Source: Xanthobacter sp. NM-59
Lineage (GTDB): Bacteria; Pseudomonadota; Alphaproteobacteria; Rhizobiales; Xanthobacteraceae
Length of the DNA: 64,000 nucleotides
Assembly (NCBI RefSeq): GCF_021401125.1
Contig: NZ_JACBFQ010000001.1
Span: 1,094,443 to 1,158,442, forward strand
Direction: 5' to 3'
The first letter of the stretch is position 1, and every line of letters begins with the position of its first letter. Both the position numbers and the translations under genes were made by a program. Of the stretch, positions 51,088 through 59,506 are shown piece after piece. The notes beneath the pieces were generated by a model. That model searched no databases and was not told the origin of the DNA. It was given only the letters and a program-made list of their open reading frames with translations.

Positions 51088-52191
51088 ATGGCGCGCACCT
51101 CTCGTCCCGTTCCTCCCGTCGAATATGACGCCGACCCGTCCCGCTTCGCCGTGGACACGGTGCTGAAGCGCGACGTGTTCTCCACCGTGGAGCGCGGCAC
51201 CTGGACCGATGCCTCGGGCCAGGCTTGGCCCGCCGTGCGCCGGCGCTGGAACGAGGTTTCACCCTGGCTCGCGCTGCTGGCCCGCCAGCTCGCGACCCAT
51301 GAGGTGAAGGCCCTGGAGAAAGTGACGCGCACCGGTGTGACCACTCCGCTCCTGGCGGTGGGCCACCGCTTCCTGGTGCGTGGCTGGGTGGAGGGCGTGC
51401 CCCTGCAGATCGCACGCCCCACGGGCGACAGCCACTTCTTCCACTCCGCCCGCAAGGCGCTGCACATTCTCCACTCCGCGGGCTATGTGCACAACGACCT
51501 TGCCAAGCAGCAGAACTGGCTGCGCGGAGCCGATGGCGAAGCCTGGCTCATGGATTTTCAGCTGGCCCTGCCCATCAGCCGTCGCTGGAAGATCGGCCGG
51601 GTGCTCGCTTACGAGGACCTGCGGCACCTGCTGAAGCACAAGCGCACCTACTGCCCGGACGAGCTCACGCCCCGCGAAAAGGCCATGCTCGCCAAGAAGA
51701 GCGTGCTCACCCGCGTATGGATGGCCACCGGCAAAAAGGTCTACCGCTTCGTGACGCGGCGGCTGCTGTCTTATTCGGATACCGAAGGCCGTGGCCCACG
51801 CGTGACCCAGGTCGGGCCGCGCATTAGCGCCGCGCTGAAGACTCATCCCGCCGTGGCCGATGCCCACATGTCTGATTTCCAGACCCTCGGTGGAAAGGTC
51901 GGCCTCTACGCCTTTGTTGAGCCGCGCACCCCGGTGACTGTGGAGGACCTGCGCGCGCACCTCACCCGCGAGCTGCCGGACCGCCCCCATCTCGACCATC
52001 TCCAGATTGTCCCGGCTCTGCCGCGCGCCGAGGATGGGAGTGTGCGGGACGACCTGCTGCTGTTGATCGCACGCAATCAGATCGAGATGCTCGATGCGCT
52101 GGCCAGTTCCGCCGCGCAGCGCGACCAGGTGGCGGAGATCGCGCGCTCGCGCCTCAACCTCACCGACCGCATCACCCGCCCCGCCGCCTGA
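51088..52191 (+). CDS. Ser/Thr-kinase-like protein with C-terminal AMP-binding_C-like domain
   Basis: Residues 25-200 carry kinase motifs: HNDLAKQQN (135-143, catalytic loop) and MDFQLAL (155-161, metal-binding DFG variant). The first glycine-loop is weak, as in RIO/Bud32-like small kinases. Residues about 240-350 read KTHPAVADAHMSDF, LYAFVEP, VEDLRAHLTRELPDRP and IVPALPRAEDGSVRDDLLLL, the pattern of the C-terminal domain of acyl-CoA synthetases, but with R where the catalytic K of (P/A)x(T)xxGK(I/V) would be. The substrate is unknown. It starts 9 bp behind trmFO, so the two are likely co-expressed. Confidence 0.65.
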   Translation: MARTSRPVPPVEYDADPSRFAVDTVLKRDVFSTVERGTWTDASGQAWPAVRRRWNEVSPWLALLARQLATHEVKALEKVTRTGVTTPLLAVGHRFLVRGWVEGVPLQIARPTGDSHFFHSARKALHILHSAGYVHNDLAKQQNWLRGADGEAWLMDFQLALPISRRWKIGRVLAYEDLRHLLKHKRTYCPDELTPREKAMLAKKSVLTRVWMATGKKVYRFVTRRLLSYSDTEGRGPRVTQVGPRISAALKTHPAVADAHMSDFQTLGGKVGLYAFVEPRTPVTVEDLRAHLTRELPDRPHLDHLQIVPALPRAEDGSVRDDLLLLIARNQIEMLDALASSAAQRDQVAEIARSRLNLTDRITRPAA

Positions 52192-52598
52192 TCGTGGCCG
52201 CCGGGGCCAAAGTGCCCAGGATGCCACCGGCGAGGATCCACGTGATCAACTGGGCCCTGCAGCTGCAAGGCGATGCCTAGGCTTGGACTCGCTCGGCCTT
52301 AGGATCGCTCGACCTTCGAGAAATGCCCGCAGACACGAGACCCGTTCGCGCTCCCGCCTCTCCGGGCAACGCCAGGGCGCAGGCCAAGACCACCTTTTTG
52401 TAGCAGAACTCGGCATTCAGGGCCGACTGGCTTGGGCCGCCTTGAGCGTTGCCGTGGCCTCCCTCATCAACTCCCTCCATCTCCGCCTTCTCAAAGCTGC
52501 ACCCCTGCAACCGGGAGCGGAGACCATGGCGGCCACAGCGGAACAGCGTCGCGGCGCGGCATAGGCGCTGCCAGGTGCGCGGAGACTCCGGCCCTGTC
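52192..52598. other. Intergenic gap between convergent genes
   Basis: About 400 bp between the kinase-like gene and the end of the leftward sec operon. No supported gene, terminator or repeat was found. Confidence 0.4.
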
Positions 52599-53507
52599 CT
52601 AGTCCACCTTCACCCACACCTTGCCGGCGGCCGCCTTCCGCGCCGCCCGCCAAAGGGCAAAGGTGCGCCACACCGGCGCCAGCCCCGGCACCTCGCTGAA
52701 GGGATGGCGCACCTGCGCAAGGGCCTTCAGGTCGCCCGGCACCAGTGCCAGCGTAAGGTAGGGTGCCGCCAGTGCCTTGCGTGTCGCGGGATGCAGCGCG
52801 GACAAGGCCTTCCCCGCCTGCTTCAGATGATGGCGCGCCTCGGCGCGCAGATCTGCGAACACCGCACGCAGCTCTGGAGTATCTTTCCCACCCACCGCCG
52901 CCTCGCGGTCGAGCCCATGTGCCGCAAGCATGTCCAGGGGCAGGAAGCACTGCCCGCGGCTGGCATGGATGGGGAACGCGCGCATCAGGCCCGTGAGCGC
53001 GATGGCTACCCCGCCATGGCCCGACGCTTCTGCAGCGCCCGCCGCCGCGTCGCGGGCCAGAATCAAAGCGGACAGCTGCAGCAAAGCACCCGCCGTCTCC
53101 CCTGCGTACCCCTCAAGGTCCGCAAGGCTCGGCATGGCATCATCGTAAAGATCAAAGATGCGCGCATCGATGAGGTTGATCAGGGACGCCCTGGGCAGGC
53201 CGAAGCGCTCGACCGTGTCGAGCAGGGCGAATGCGATGGGATGGCCCTCCACCGCCCCGCGCCCCTCTCCCTCGATCACCTCACGCCACCACGCGAGGCG
53301 CACCTCCCCCGGCAGCGCCTCCCGCACCAGCTCGCGCACCCGGGCCACGTCCAGGTTGAAGGCGTAGAGCGCCAGGAGGTGGCGGCGCACCGGCTCTGGC
53401 GCGAACAGTGCCGCAAGGAAGCGGTCGCGATCCTGCGCGCGCACGAGATCGGCGCAATGGGCATAGGCCGCTTCCAGGCGGTCGGTGGATGGAGCTTCGG
53501 CAGACAT
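52599..53507 (-). CDS. Squalene/phytoene-synthase-like protein (NDUFAF6-type)
   Basis: The 302-residue protein has the prenyl-synthase fold: RFLAALFAPEPVRRHLLALY with FNLDVARVRELV, then LINLIDARIFDLYDDAMPSL and LEGYAGETAGALLQLSALIL. The first canonical DxxxD is degenerate (NLDVAR), which favours the non-enzymatic group related to mitochondrial complex I assembly factor NDUFAF6. Its upstream neighbour is an Mth938-like gene related to NDUFAF3, supporting this over carotenoid or hopanoid synthesis. The ATG at 53507 is preferred to the frame start at 53567. Confidence 0.7.
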   Translation of the reverse strand: MSAEAPSTDRLEAAYAHCADLVRAQDRDRFLAALFAPEPVRRHLLALYAFNLDVARVRELVREALPGEVRLAWWREVIEGEGRGAVEGHPIAFALLDTVERFGLPRASLINLIDARIFDLYDDAMPSLADLEGYAGETAGALLQLSALILARDAAAGAAEASGHGGVAIALTGLMRAFPIHASRGQCFLPLDMLAAHGLDREAAVGGKDTPELRAVFADLRAEARHHLKQAGKALSALHPATRKALAAPYLTLALVPGDLKALAQVRHPFSEVPGLAPVWRTFALWRAARKAAAGKVWVKVD

Positions 53508-53585
53508 TGGCGTTGGATACGCCGAGAGCCCCTCGCCCGCCAAGGGACAAAGAACGCCCACCGCCATCCTCTTCGCCGAAAGAGC

Positions 53586-53966
53586 TCAGAGCGCGACCAG
53601 CGCCGCCCCCACCGGGCGCCCCTCTTCCAGGAGCACATTATAGGTGGACGCCGCAGCCCCCGTGGGCATCAGCTCGAAGCGCAGGCCCGCATCCCGCAAC
53701 AGCTGCTTCAGCGGCTCTTTCAAATGGGCGGGGTCCCGCCCCGTGCCGATGAACAGAAGCTCGAATGCCCCCGCCTCCGCCAGGATGGGCGCGAGCGCGG
53801 CGGCATCGACATCCGACCAAGCAGCCGGCGCCCAGGGGCGCAGGCCGGAGGGCAAGGCCAGAAGCGAGCCGGCATGGGACATGCCGGCGAAATGGAAGAA
53901 CTTCGGCCCGTAGCCGTCGATGGGCACCTGCCGCGGCAGGAAGGAGTCGTCCGGCCGCGCGGTCAT
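53586..53966 (-). CDS. Mth938-like/NDUFAF3-type protein
   Basis: The 126-residue protein (IDGYGPKFFHFAGMSHAGSL, LFIGTGRDPAHLKEPL, TGAAASTYNVLLEEGRPVGA) matches the Mth938-like fold (DUF498). The eukaryotic relative NDUFAF3 assists assembly of respiratory complex I, and its bacterial homologues are known to sit beside sec genes. It starts 4 bp after secF, so it is part of that operon. Confidence 0.85.
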   Translation of the reverse strand: MTARPDDSFLPRQVPIDGYGPKFFHFAGMSHAGSLLALPSGLRPWAPAAWSDVDAAALAPILAEAGAFELLFIGTGRDPAHLKEPLKQLLRDAGLRFELMPTGAAASTYNVLLEEGRPVGAALVAL

Positions 53967-53970
53967 GGCC

Positions 53971-55062
53971 TCACCTCTTCCTCTTGCCGCCTTTCGGCCC
54001 CTTGCCCGAGGCCTTCGCCGCGCTCTTGGCGGGCACGGTGGCAGCGGGGACCGGAGCGGACTTGCCCTCCACCACTTCCTCGGCCTCGATAAACTCGGCG
54101 GCTTCCTCCACGCTCAGCACGTCCTCAGGCCCAGCCTTGGCGGGTTCTTCGGCCTTCGGCTCAACCGTTCTGGAACGCAACCCGAGATGGATGAGGATCG
54201 GCGCCGCCACAAAGGTGGTGGAATAAGTGCCGATCACCACGCCCACCGTCATGGCCAGCGAGAAGCCCCGCAGCACCTCGCCTCCGAAGAAGTAGAGGGC
54301 CAGCGTTGCAAAGAACGTAGTGACGGAAACGATGATGGTACGCGAGAAGGTGGCGTTCACCGCCGTATCGAGCAGCTCCGGCAACGGCATCTTCTTGTAG
54401 CGCCGCAGCATCTCGCGAATACGATCATACACCACCACCGTATCATTGAGCGAATAGCCCATGATGGTGAGGATGGCCGCGATGGACGTGAGATCGAAAT
54501 CGATGCCCAGCAGCGAATAGATCATCAGCGTGACGAAGATGTCGTGCACCGTCGTCACGATGGCACCCACCGCGAACTGCCACTCAAAGCGGAACCACAG
54601 ATAGGCCAACACCGCCACTGCGCCGAGAATCATGGCGAGGATGGATTGGCGCACCAGCTCGGCCGAGACGCTCGGGCCCACCGATTCCACGCGGCGGATG
54701 GTGTAATCGGGACCGAGGGCGTTCTTCACCTCGCTCACAATGTTCTGCTGCGCCTGCTCGTTCTCGCCCACCTGGCCGAGACGGATCAGCACGTCCCGCG
54801 GCGAACCGAACTCCTGGATCTGAACATCACCGATTTCAATGTCGATGAGGTGTTCGCGCAGCGCGCCCACGTCGGCTGACCCCTGCGAGGTCTGCGCCTC
54901 GATGAGCGTGCCACCGCGGAAATCGATGCCGAGGTTGAAGCCCACCGTCGCGAACAGCACCACCGCGAACACGGAAATGGCCGCCGAGAGGGGGAAGCTG
55001 AAACGGCGCAGCTTCATGAACCCGATATGGGTGTGCGCCGGAATGTAGTCGATCAAAGGCAT
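53971..55062 (-). CDS. secF: Protein translocase subunit SecF
   Basis: The 363-residue protein has six predicted membrane helices, the periplasmic GVNLGIDFRGGTLIE-type motif (NLGIDFRGGT here) and helix-4 MGYSLNDTVVVYDRIRE. With SecD and YajC it uses the proton gradient to help complete protein export. A lysine/alanine-rich cytosolic tail of about 70 residues extends the C-terminus. It is 13 bp behind secD. Confidence 0.95.
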   Translation of the reverse strand: MPLIDYIPAHTHIGFMKLRRFSFPLSAAISVFAVVLFATVGFNLGIDFRGGTLIEAQTSQGSADVGALREHLIDIEIGDVQIQEFGSPRDVLIRLGQVGENEQAQQNIVSEVKNALGPDYTIRRVESVGPSVSAELVRQSILAMILGAVAVLAYLWFRFEWQFAVGAIVTTVHDIFVTLMIYSLLGIDFDLTSIAAILTIMGYSLNDTVVVYDRIREMLRRYKKMPLPELLDTAVNATFSRTIIVSVTTFFATLALYFFGGEVLRGFSLAMTVGVVIGTYSTTFVAAPILIHLGLRSRTVEPKAEEPAKAGPEDVLSVEEAAEFIEAEEVVEGKSAPVPAATVPAKSAAKASGKGPKGGKRKR

Positions 55063-55075
55063 GAGCGGCGCACCT

Positions 55076-56683
55076 TCAGATGGGCAGCTTGGCCGGACGC
55101 TGCCACTTCACCCACCAGGCAATCATCAGGCGGGTGAGGGTGTAGGCCGTGAACATGGTGGTGAGCAGACCGAGGATATAGGTGACGGCAAAGCCGCGCA
55201 CCGGTCCCGACCCACCCATGAGGAAGAGGATGACCGCCGTCGCAAGGGACGTGACGTTGGCATCCAGGATGGTGCCGAGCGCGTTCACGAAGCCCTTGTC
55301 GATGGCGGAAATCGCAGCCCGCCCTTCGCGGGCCTCGTCGCGGATGCGCTCGAAGATCACGACGTTGGAGTCCACCGCCATGCCGATGGTGAGCACCACG
55401 CCGGCGATGCCGGGCAGGGTCAGCGTCGCGCCCAGCAGCGACTGAAGCGCGAACATCAAGGTCACGTGCACGGCGAGCGCCACCAGGGCGAACCCGCCGA
55501 ACAGGCCGTAGACCGCGATCATAAACACCGCCACGAGGCCCGTCGCCACATAAGCGGCGACCTTGCCGGCCTCGATGGAATCGGCACCGAGGCTCGGGCC
55601 CACCGTGCGCTCTTCCACCACCTTCAGCGGCGCGGGCAGAGCACCCGCGCGCAGCAGAATGGCGAGGTCATTGGCCTGCTGCACCGTGAACGAGCCGGAA
55701 ATCTGGCCGGATCCACCCAAAATGGGCTCACGGATCACCGGCGCCGAGATCACCTGATTATCGAGCACGATGGCAAACGGACGGCCCACCGCATCCTGGG
55801 TGGTCGCGGCGAAGCGCCGGGCGCCGTTGGAATTGAAGCGGAAGGAGACGATGGGTTCGCGGTTCTGCGGATCGAAGCCCGGCTGCGCATCCACCAGATC
55901 CTCACCGGAAACACGCACCTGCTTTTCCACAAGATACGGCCGGCCATCCTGGCCATAGAGCAGATCCGACTCGGGCGGCGCGCGCCCTTCCAGCGCCTGC
56001 TCCGGCGACATGGACTGGTCGACCATGCGGAAGGAGAGCTTGGCCGTCTGGCCGAGCAGCGCCTTTAGCCGCTGCGGATCCTGCAGACCCGGGACCTGCA
56101 CCAGGATGCGATTAAGCCCCTGGCGCTGAATGTTGGGCTCCACCGTGCCGAGCTGGTCGATACGGCGGCGAATGATCTCAATGGACTGATCGACGGCCGA
56201 GCGCATGCGCGCATCCAGGCCCGCCTGGGTCAGCTGCAGCGTGATGGCGCCCTCGCTGCCGGAGGACACGGTCAGGTCCATCTCGCCGCTGCTGCCGCCG
56301 AACACCGCATTGGTGACCGGCGCCGCAAGCTTGCGCAGCTCCGCCAGCGCCTTCTCCATGTCGGCGGGGTCGCGCAGACGCAGGGAAATGGTGGTGTCGC
56401 GGACGGCGAGGTTGCTGTAGCCGATCTTTTGATCGCGCAGCACACGCCGCACTTCGTCGCGCACCTGCTCGGCGCGCTCCTTGCGCAGCGCGTCGCCATC
56501 CACTTCCAGCAGGATGTGGGAGCCGCCCTGGAGGTCGAGGCCGAGGGTCACCCGGCTCGACGCCAGCCATGTGGGCAGATGCGAAAGCACGCTCTGCGGC
56601 AGCACATTGGGCAGCGCGAACAGGATGCCGAGGGCGACCGTGATGAGGATCGCCGCCGTTTTGAGTCGAGAGAAGTGCAGCAT
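55076..56683 (-). CDS. secD: Protein translocase subunit SecD
   Basis: The 535-residue protein starts MLHFSRLKTAAILITVALGI, has VTLGLDLQGGSHILLEVDGD (D/RxxGG motif), the large periplasmic P1 region with ERTVGPSLGADSIEAGKVA, and five more helices including TIGMAVDSNVVIFERIRDE. The start at 56683 is the first family-like methionine; the frame to 56797 adds a basic stretch. It is 19 bp behind yajC and is shorter than E. coli SecD (615), normal for this class. Confidence 0.95.
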   Translation of the reverse strand: MLHFSRLKTAAILITVALGILFALPNVLPQSVLSHLPTWLASSRVTLGLDLQGGSHILLEVDGDALRKERAEQVRDEVRRVLRDQKIGYSNLAVRDTTISLRLRDPADMEKALAELRKLAAPVTNAVFGGSSGEMDLTVSSGSEGAITLQLTQAGLDARMRSAVDQSIEIIRRRIDQLGTVEPNIQRQGLNRILVQVPGLQDPQRLKALLGQTAKLSFRMVDQSMSPEQALEGRAPPESDLLYGQDGRPYLVEKQVRVSGEDLVDAQPGFDPQNREPIVSFRFNSNGARRFAATTQDAVGRPFAIVLDNQVISAPVIREPILGGSGQISGSFTVQQANDLAILLRAGALPAPLKVVEERTVGPSLGADSIEAGKVAAYVATGLVAVFMIAVYGLFGGFALVALAVHVTLMFALQSLLGATLTLPGIAGVVLTIGMAVDSNVVIFERIRDEAREGRAAISAIDKGFVNALGTILDANVTSLATAVILFLMGGSGPVRGFAVTYILGLLTTMFTAYTLTRLMIAWWVKWQRPAKLPI

Positions 56684-56702
56684 GTCGCGCGATCTAATGG
56701 AA

Positions 56703-57050
56703 TCAGGAAGCCGCCGCTTCGTCCTTCGCCGGCTCGCCCTTCGAGCGGACGGTGGCGATCTGCGAGCGCATCTGGCGAACGCGCACGTTGTCGGCAATCT
56801 GCAGCTCGACCTCGTTCTCGTCCACCACGCGGGACACCTTGCCCACCAGGCCGCCAGCCGTCACGACCACATCGCCGCGGCGCAGGGCGGTCACCATTTC
56901 CTGGTGCGCCTTGGCCCGCTTCTGCTGCGGCCGCAGGATCAGGAAATACATGACCACGAAAATCAGCAGGAACGGGGCAAGCTGAATGAGCATGTCGGCC
57001 CCGCCGCCAGCAGCCGGAGCGCCCTGGGCGAAAGCAGGCGTGATGAACAT
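56703..57050 (-). CDS. yajC: Preprotein translocase accessory subunit YajC
   Basis: The 115-residue protein has one membrane helix (LIQLAPFLLIFVVMYFLILR) followed by PQQKRAKAHQEMVTALRRGD and VVTAGGLVGKVSRV, the conserved YajC signature. It forms a complex with SecD and SecF. The ATG at 57050 starts MFITPAFAQGAP. It is the first gene of the operon yajC-secD-secF-Mth938-like-NDUFAF6-like. Confidence 0.95.
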   Translation of the reverse strand: MFITPAFAQGAPAAGGGADMLIQLAPFLLIFVVMYFLILRPQQKRAKAHQEMVTALRRGDVVVTAGGLVGKVSRVVDENEVELQIADNVRVRQMRSQIATVRSKGEPAKDEAAAS

Positions 57051-57353
57051 TTGCGTCCTCGTTCGTCTGTTGGGGTCAAGAGGTCGGGACCATGCCGTAA
57101 GGATGCGTCCCATGCACTGCCGGAGGCGGCGAAGCGGGCGGACTATAACCACCGCCCCGGCGATTGCAAACGCGACCTGAAGGACGGCGCCCGCATCATT
57201 CCCCTAGGGAATACAAAAAGGGAGGCGCGGAGCACGCGCCTCACCGTCGCGGCCACCGCGCGATGCGCGGGCAAGAGACCGCAACACCTTGTTGGGACAA
57301 GCCCAGCGCCGCGCTTTCGGCGCGCTCGCCGGAGTGATGCCCCGCCGCGACGC
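57051..57353. other. Promoter region of the sec operon
   Basis: About 300 bp upstream of yajC and downstream of the lipoprotein gene. No gene is present. A GGCGCGGAGCACGCGCC hairpin near 57224-57242 could terminate the upstream transcript, though it has no T-run. Confidence 0.4.
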
Positions 57354-58625
57354 CTATTGCGCCGCGGGAGCCGCCACAGTCTCCGCACCGGAATTTGCGG
57401 TATCGGAGATGCTGCTGCCCAGCTGGTTCACGTGAGTCGAATAATGCTCACGGGTATTGGGATCCACCACCGCCACCGGCGCGGCGATGACGAGGCCCGC
57501 GGCCGTGCCCACCGTGGAGGCGGCATCGGTGGAGAACTGCACGATGCGTTCACCCAGGCCAACTCGGGAATCGGTCATGGTCTGGCCCTGGGCGAGTCGC
57601 GCCCCGATGGACTGCACCACCTCCGGGCTCGCGGCGAACTTGCCGTGGTTCAGCGGGTCGTCGGTTTTCAGCTTGGTGAGGTCGAGAACGGTGATGTGGT
57701 ATTTCTCGAACTCGCTGCGATAGGGCTCCTGGGTGGGATCCACCTGCCCGATGCGCGGCACATCGCCCCACACCCGCTTCGACACCGCCAGCGCCTTGTC
57801 GTCCTGCGAGACGAACAGAGTGAAGTTGGGCCGCGGCTCGCCGAACTCGCGGAAGATGGTGCGGAACACATCCGAATCCACGTCCGGCGCGGCCAGCATC
57901 ACATTCTTGATCTTGGGCAGGATGTGGCCGTTGCGAATGGCCATCTGCCGCAGCGCCTCGAGGGTCACCACATTGCCCATGGAATGGGCAAGAATGGAGA
58001 TCTCTCCCACGTTCGGGTCCTTGGCCATGAAGGTCAAAAGGCGTTCCAGGGCATCGCGCGAATAAGAGGTGCTCTCGCGATCATAACCATAGGCGAGCAG
58101 GCTGCCGCGCGACGGCCAGGTGAACAGCACCGGCGTCACGTCCGCCCCGGAATCGTGGATGATCTGGGCGAAGCGGAACACGGCATCGTCGAAGCGCTGA
58201 TTATAGCCATGCACGAACACCAGAGCCTGCCGGCCGGGCGTGCGCTTGATGCGCGTGTTGAACCACTTGACGGCCTGCTCCTGCGTCATGTCCTCCAGAC
58301 GGGTGGTCACGAAGTCCGTGGCCGGATTGCCGGGCACCGTCTTCGGCCACTGCACGTCGCCGGCCGCGCGGGCGCTGTCCGGCGGAATGGAAACGTCGAT
58401 CTCCATGAAGCTCGGGGCGCCGCCGCGCTCGCCGGTATAAACGTCCGGCCCGTCGGTGCGGGCGCGCACCGTGGCCACCGCCATATTCACATGGGACGTG
58501 CCGGGCACATCGTCGGGAACGGGAATCAGAACCCCGCTCGGCCGCCCGCCACAGCCCGCAACCACGGCGGACACCACCAGCAACGCAAGAAGGTTACGCC
58601 ACCCAAGTGCAGAGAAGGTCCGCAA
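57354..58625 (-). CDS. Alpha/beta-hydrolase lipoprotein (DUF900)
   Basis: The 423-residue protein starts MRTFSALGWRNLLALLVVSA and has a lipobox VVAGC, so it is lipid-anchored at the envelope. The hydrolase domain contains LVFVHGYNQRFDDAVFRFAQ, LFTWPSRGSLLAYGYDREST and the nucleophile elbow ILAHSMGNVV, typical of DUF900 esterase-like proteins. The last 100 residues are not part of the fold and are alanine- and serine-rich. Substrate unknown. It is 101 bp behind pcm on the same strand. Confidence 0.82.
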   Translation of the reverse strand: MRTFSALGWRNLLALLVVSAVVAGCGGRPSGVLIPVPDDVPGTSHVNMAVATVRARTDGPDVYTGERGGAPSFMEIDVSIPPDSARAAGDVQWPKTVPGNPATDFVTTRLEDMTQEQAVKWFNTRIKRTPGRQALVFVHGYNQRFDDAVFRFAQIIHDSGADVTPVLFTWPSRGSLLAYGYDRESTSYSRDALERLLTFMAKDPNVGEISILAHSMGNVVTLEALRQMAIRNGHILPKIKNVMLAAPDVDSDVFRTIFREFGEPRPNFTLFVSQDDKALAVSKRVWGDVPRIGQVDPTQEPYRSEFEKYHITVLDLTKLKTDDPLNHGKFAASPEVVQSIGARLAQGQTMTDSRVGLGERIVQFSTDAASTVGTAAGLVIAAPVAVVDPNTREHYSTHVNQLGSSISDTANSGAETVAAPAAQ

Positions 58626-58726
58626 CGGCTCGACCCCATTTCACGAATTCTCAACCTGGATAGGGCAGCCGCCCATGCTCCGCAATCAGACCGAGGGCCA
58701 GAGGCCGCCGGCGGAACGCGATTCTT

Positions 58727-59386
58727 TCACAGTGTGGCCGCCGTGCCCGGAATGAGCGGCAGGAAGCGCACCGGCATCAGCTCGCGCACCTGATTGCCCG
58801 AGTGCTCCTTCACCACGCGCACCAGCATCTGCACCTCGTCACCCTTGCCCAGGGGGATCAGCAGCACGCCGCCAAACTTGAGCTGCTCCAGCAAGGCGGG
58901 GGGAATTTCCCGCGCCGCGGCGGTGACCATGATGCGGTCGAACGGCGCCCGCGAGGACATGCCCTGCATGCCGTCGCCCACATAGGCGGTCAGATTGCGC
59001 AGGCCCAGCACCTCATAGCGGGCCACCGCCTCGGACACGAGAGTGCGGTAACGGTCCACCGTCACCACTCGCGCCGCCAGATGCGACAGCACCGCCGCCT
59101 GATAGCCCGAGCCAGTCCCCACCTCGAGCACGGCATGCTCGGCCGTGGCGCCCAGCGCCTCGGTCATGGTGGCGACGAGACTCGGCTGCGACATGGTCTG
59201 CCCGCAGGGAATCGGCAGCGAGACATCGTCATAGGCGTGGGCGCGCAACTGCGGATCCACGAACAGCGGACGCGGCACGAGCTCCATGGCGCGCAGTACC
59301 GCGACGTCGCGAATGCCGTGCTGGCGGAGCGCCAGGATGAACGCCATCCGCTCCGCCTTTTCGCCCTCACTGCCCCCGCCGCTCAT
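58727..59386 (-). CDS. pcm: Protein-L-isoaspartate O-methyltransferase
   Basis: The 219-residue protein has FVDPQLRAHAYDDVSLPIPC then GQTMSQPSLVATMTEAL, the SAM-binding HAVLEVGTGSGYQAAVLSHL, and AYVGDGMQG with FDRIMVTAAAREIPPALLEQ. It methylates isoaspartyl residues to start repair of damaged proteins. The start at 59386 (MSGGGSEGEK) is chosen as the family-like one; the frame reaches 59440. It diverges from recG. Confidence 0.9.
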   Translation of the reverse strand: MSGGGSEGEKAERMAFILALRQHGIRDVAVLRAMELVPRPLFVDPQLRAHAYDDVSLPIPCGQTMSQPSLVATMTEALGATAEHAVLEVGTGSGYQAAVLSHLAARVVTVDRYRTLVSEAVARYEVLGLRNLTAYVGDGMQGMSSRAPFDRIMVTAAAREIPPALLEQLKFGGVLLIPLGKGDEVQMLVRVVKEHSGNQVRELMPVRFLPLIPGTAATL

Positions 59387-59450
59387 GCCCCACATCCACA
59401 GCTTGAGATGACACATTGAAATAATAGGAAAATTTGCCATATCTCAAGTT

Positions 59451-59469
59451 GAACTTTAACTTTAAGTTC
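59451..59469. promoter_or_regulatory. Inverted repeat in the pcm/recG divergent region
   Basis: GAACTT (59451-59456) and AAGTTC (59464-59469) form an inverted repeat with a 7-base AT-rich centre, 38 bp before the recG start. The region is unusually AT-rich for this genome. It is not a GTTC-N7-GTTC direct repeat, so it is not a LexA box. Confidence 0.4.
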
Positions 59470-59506
59470 GCAGACTGCTTTAAGAGATCATCCCCTCCCC
59501 TGCCCC

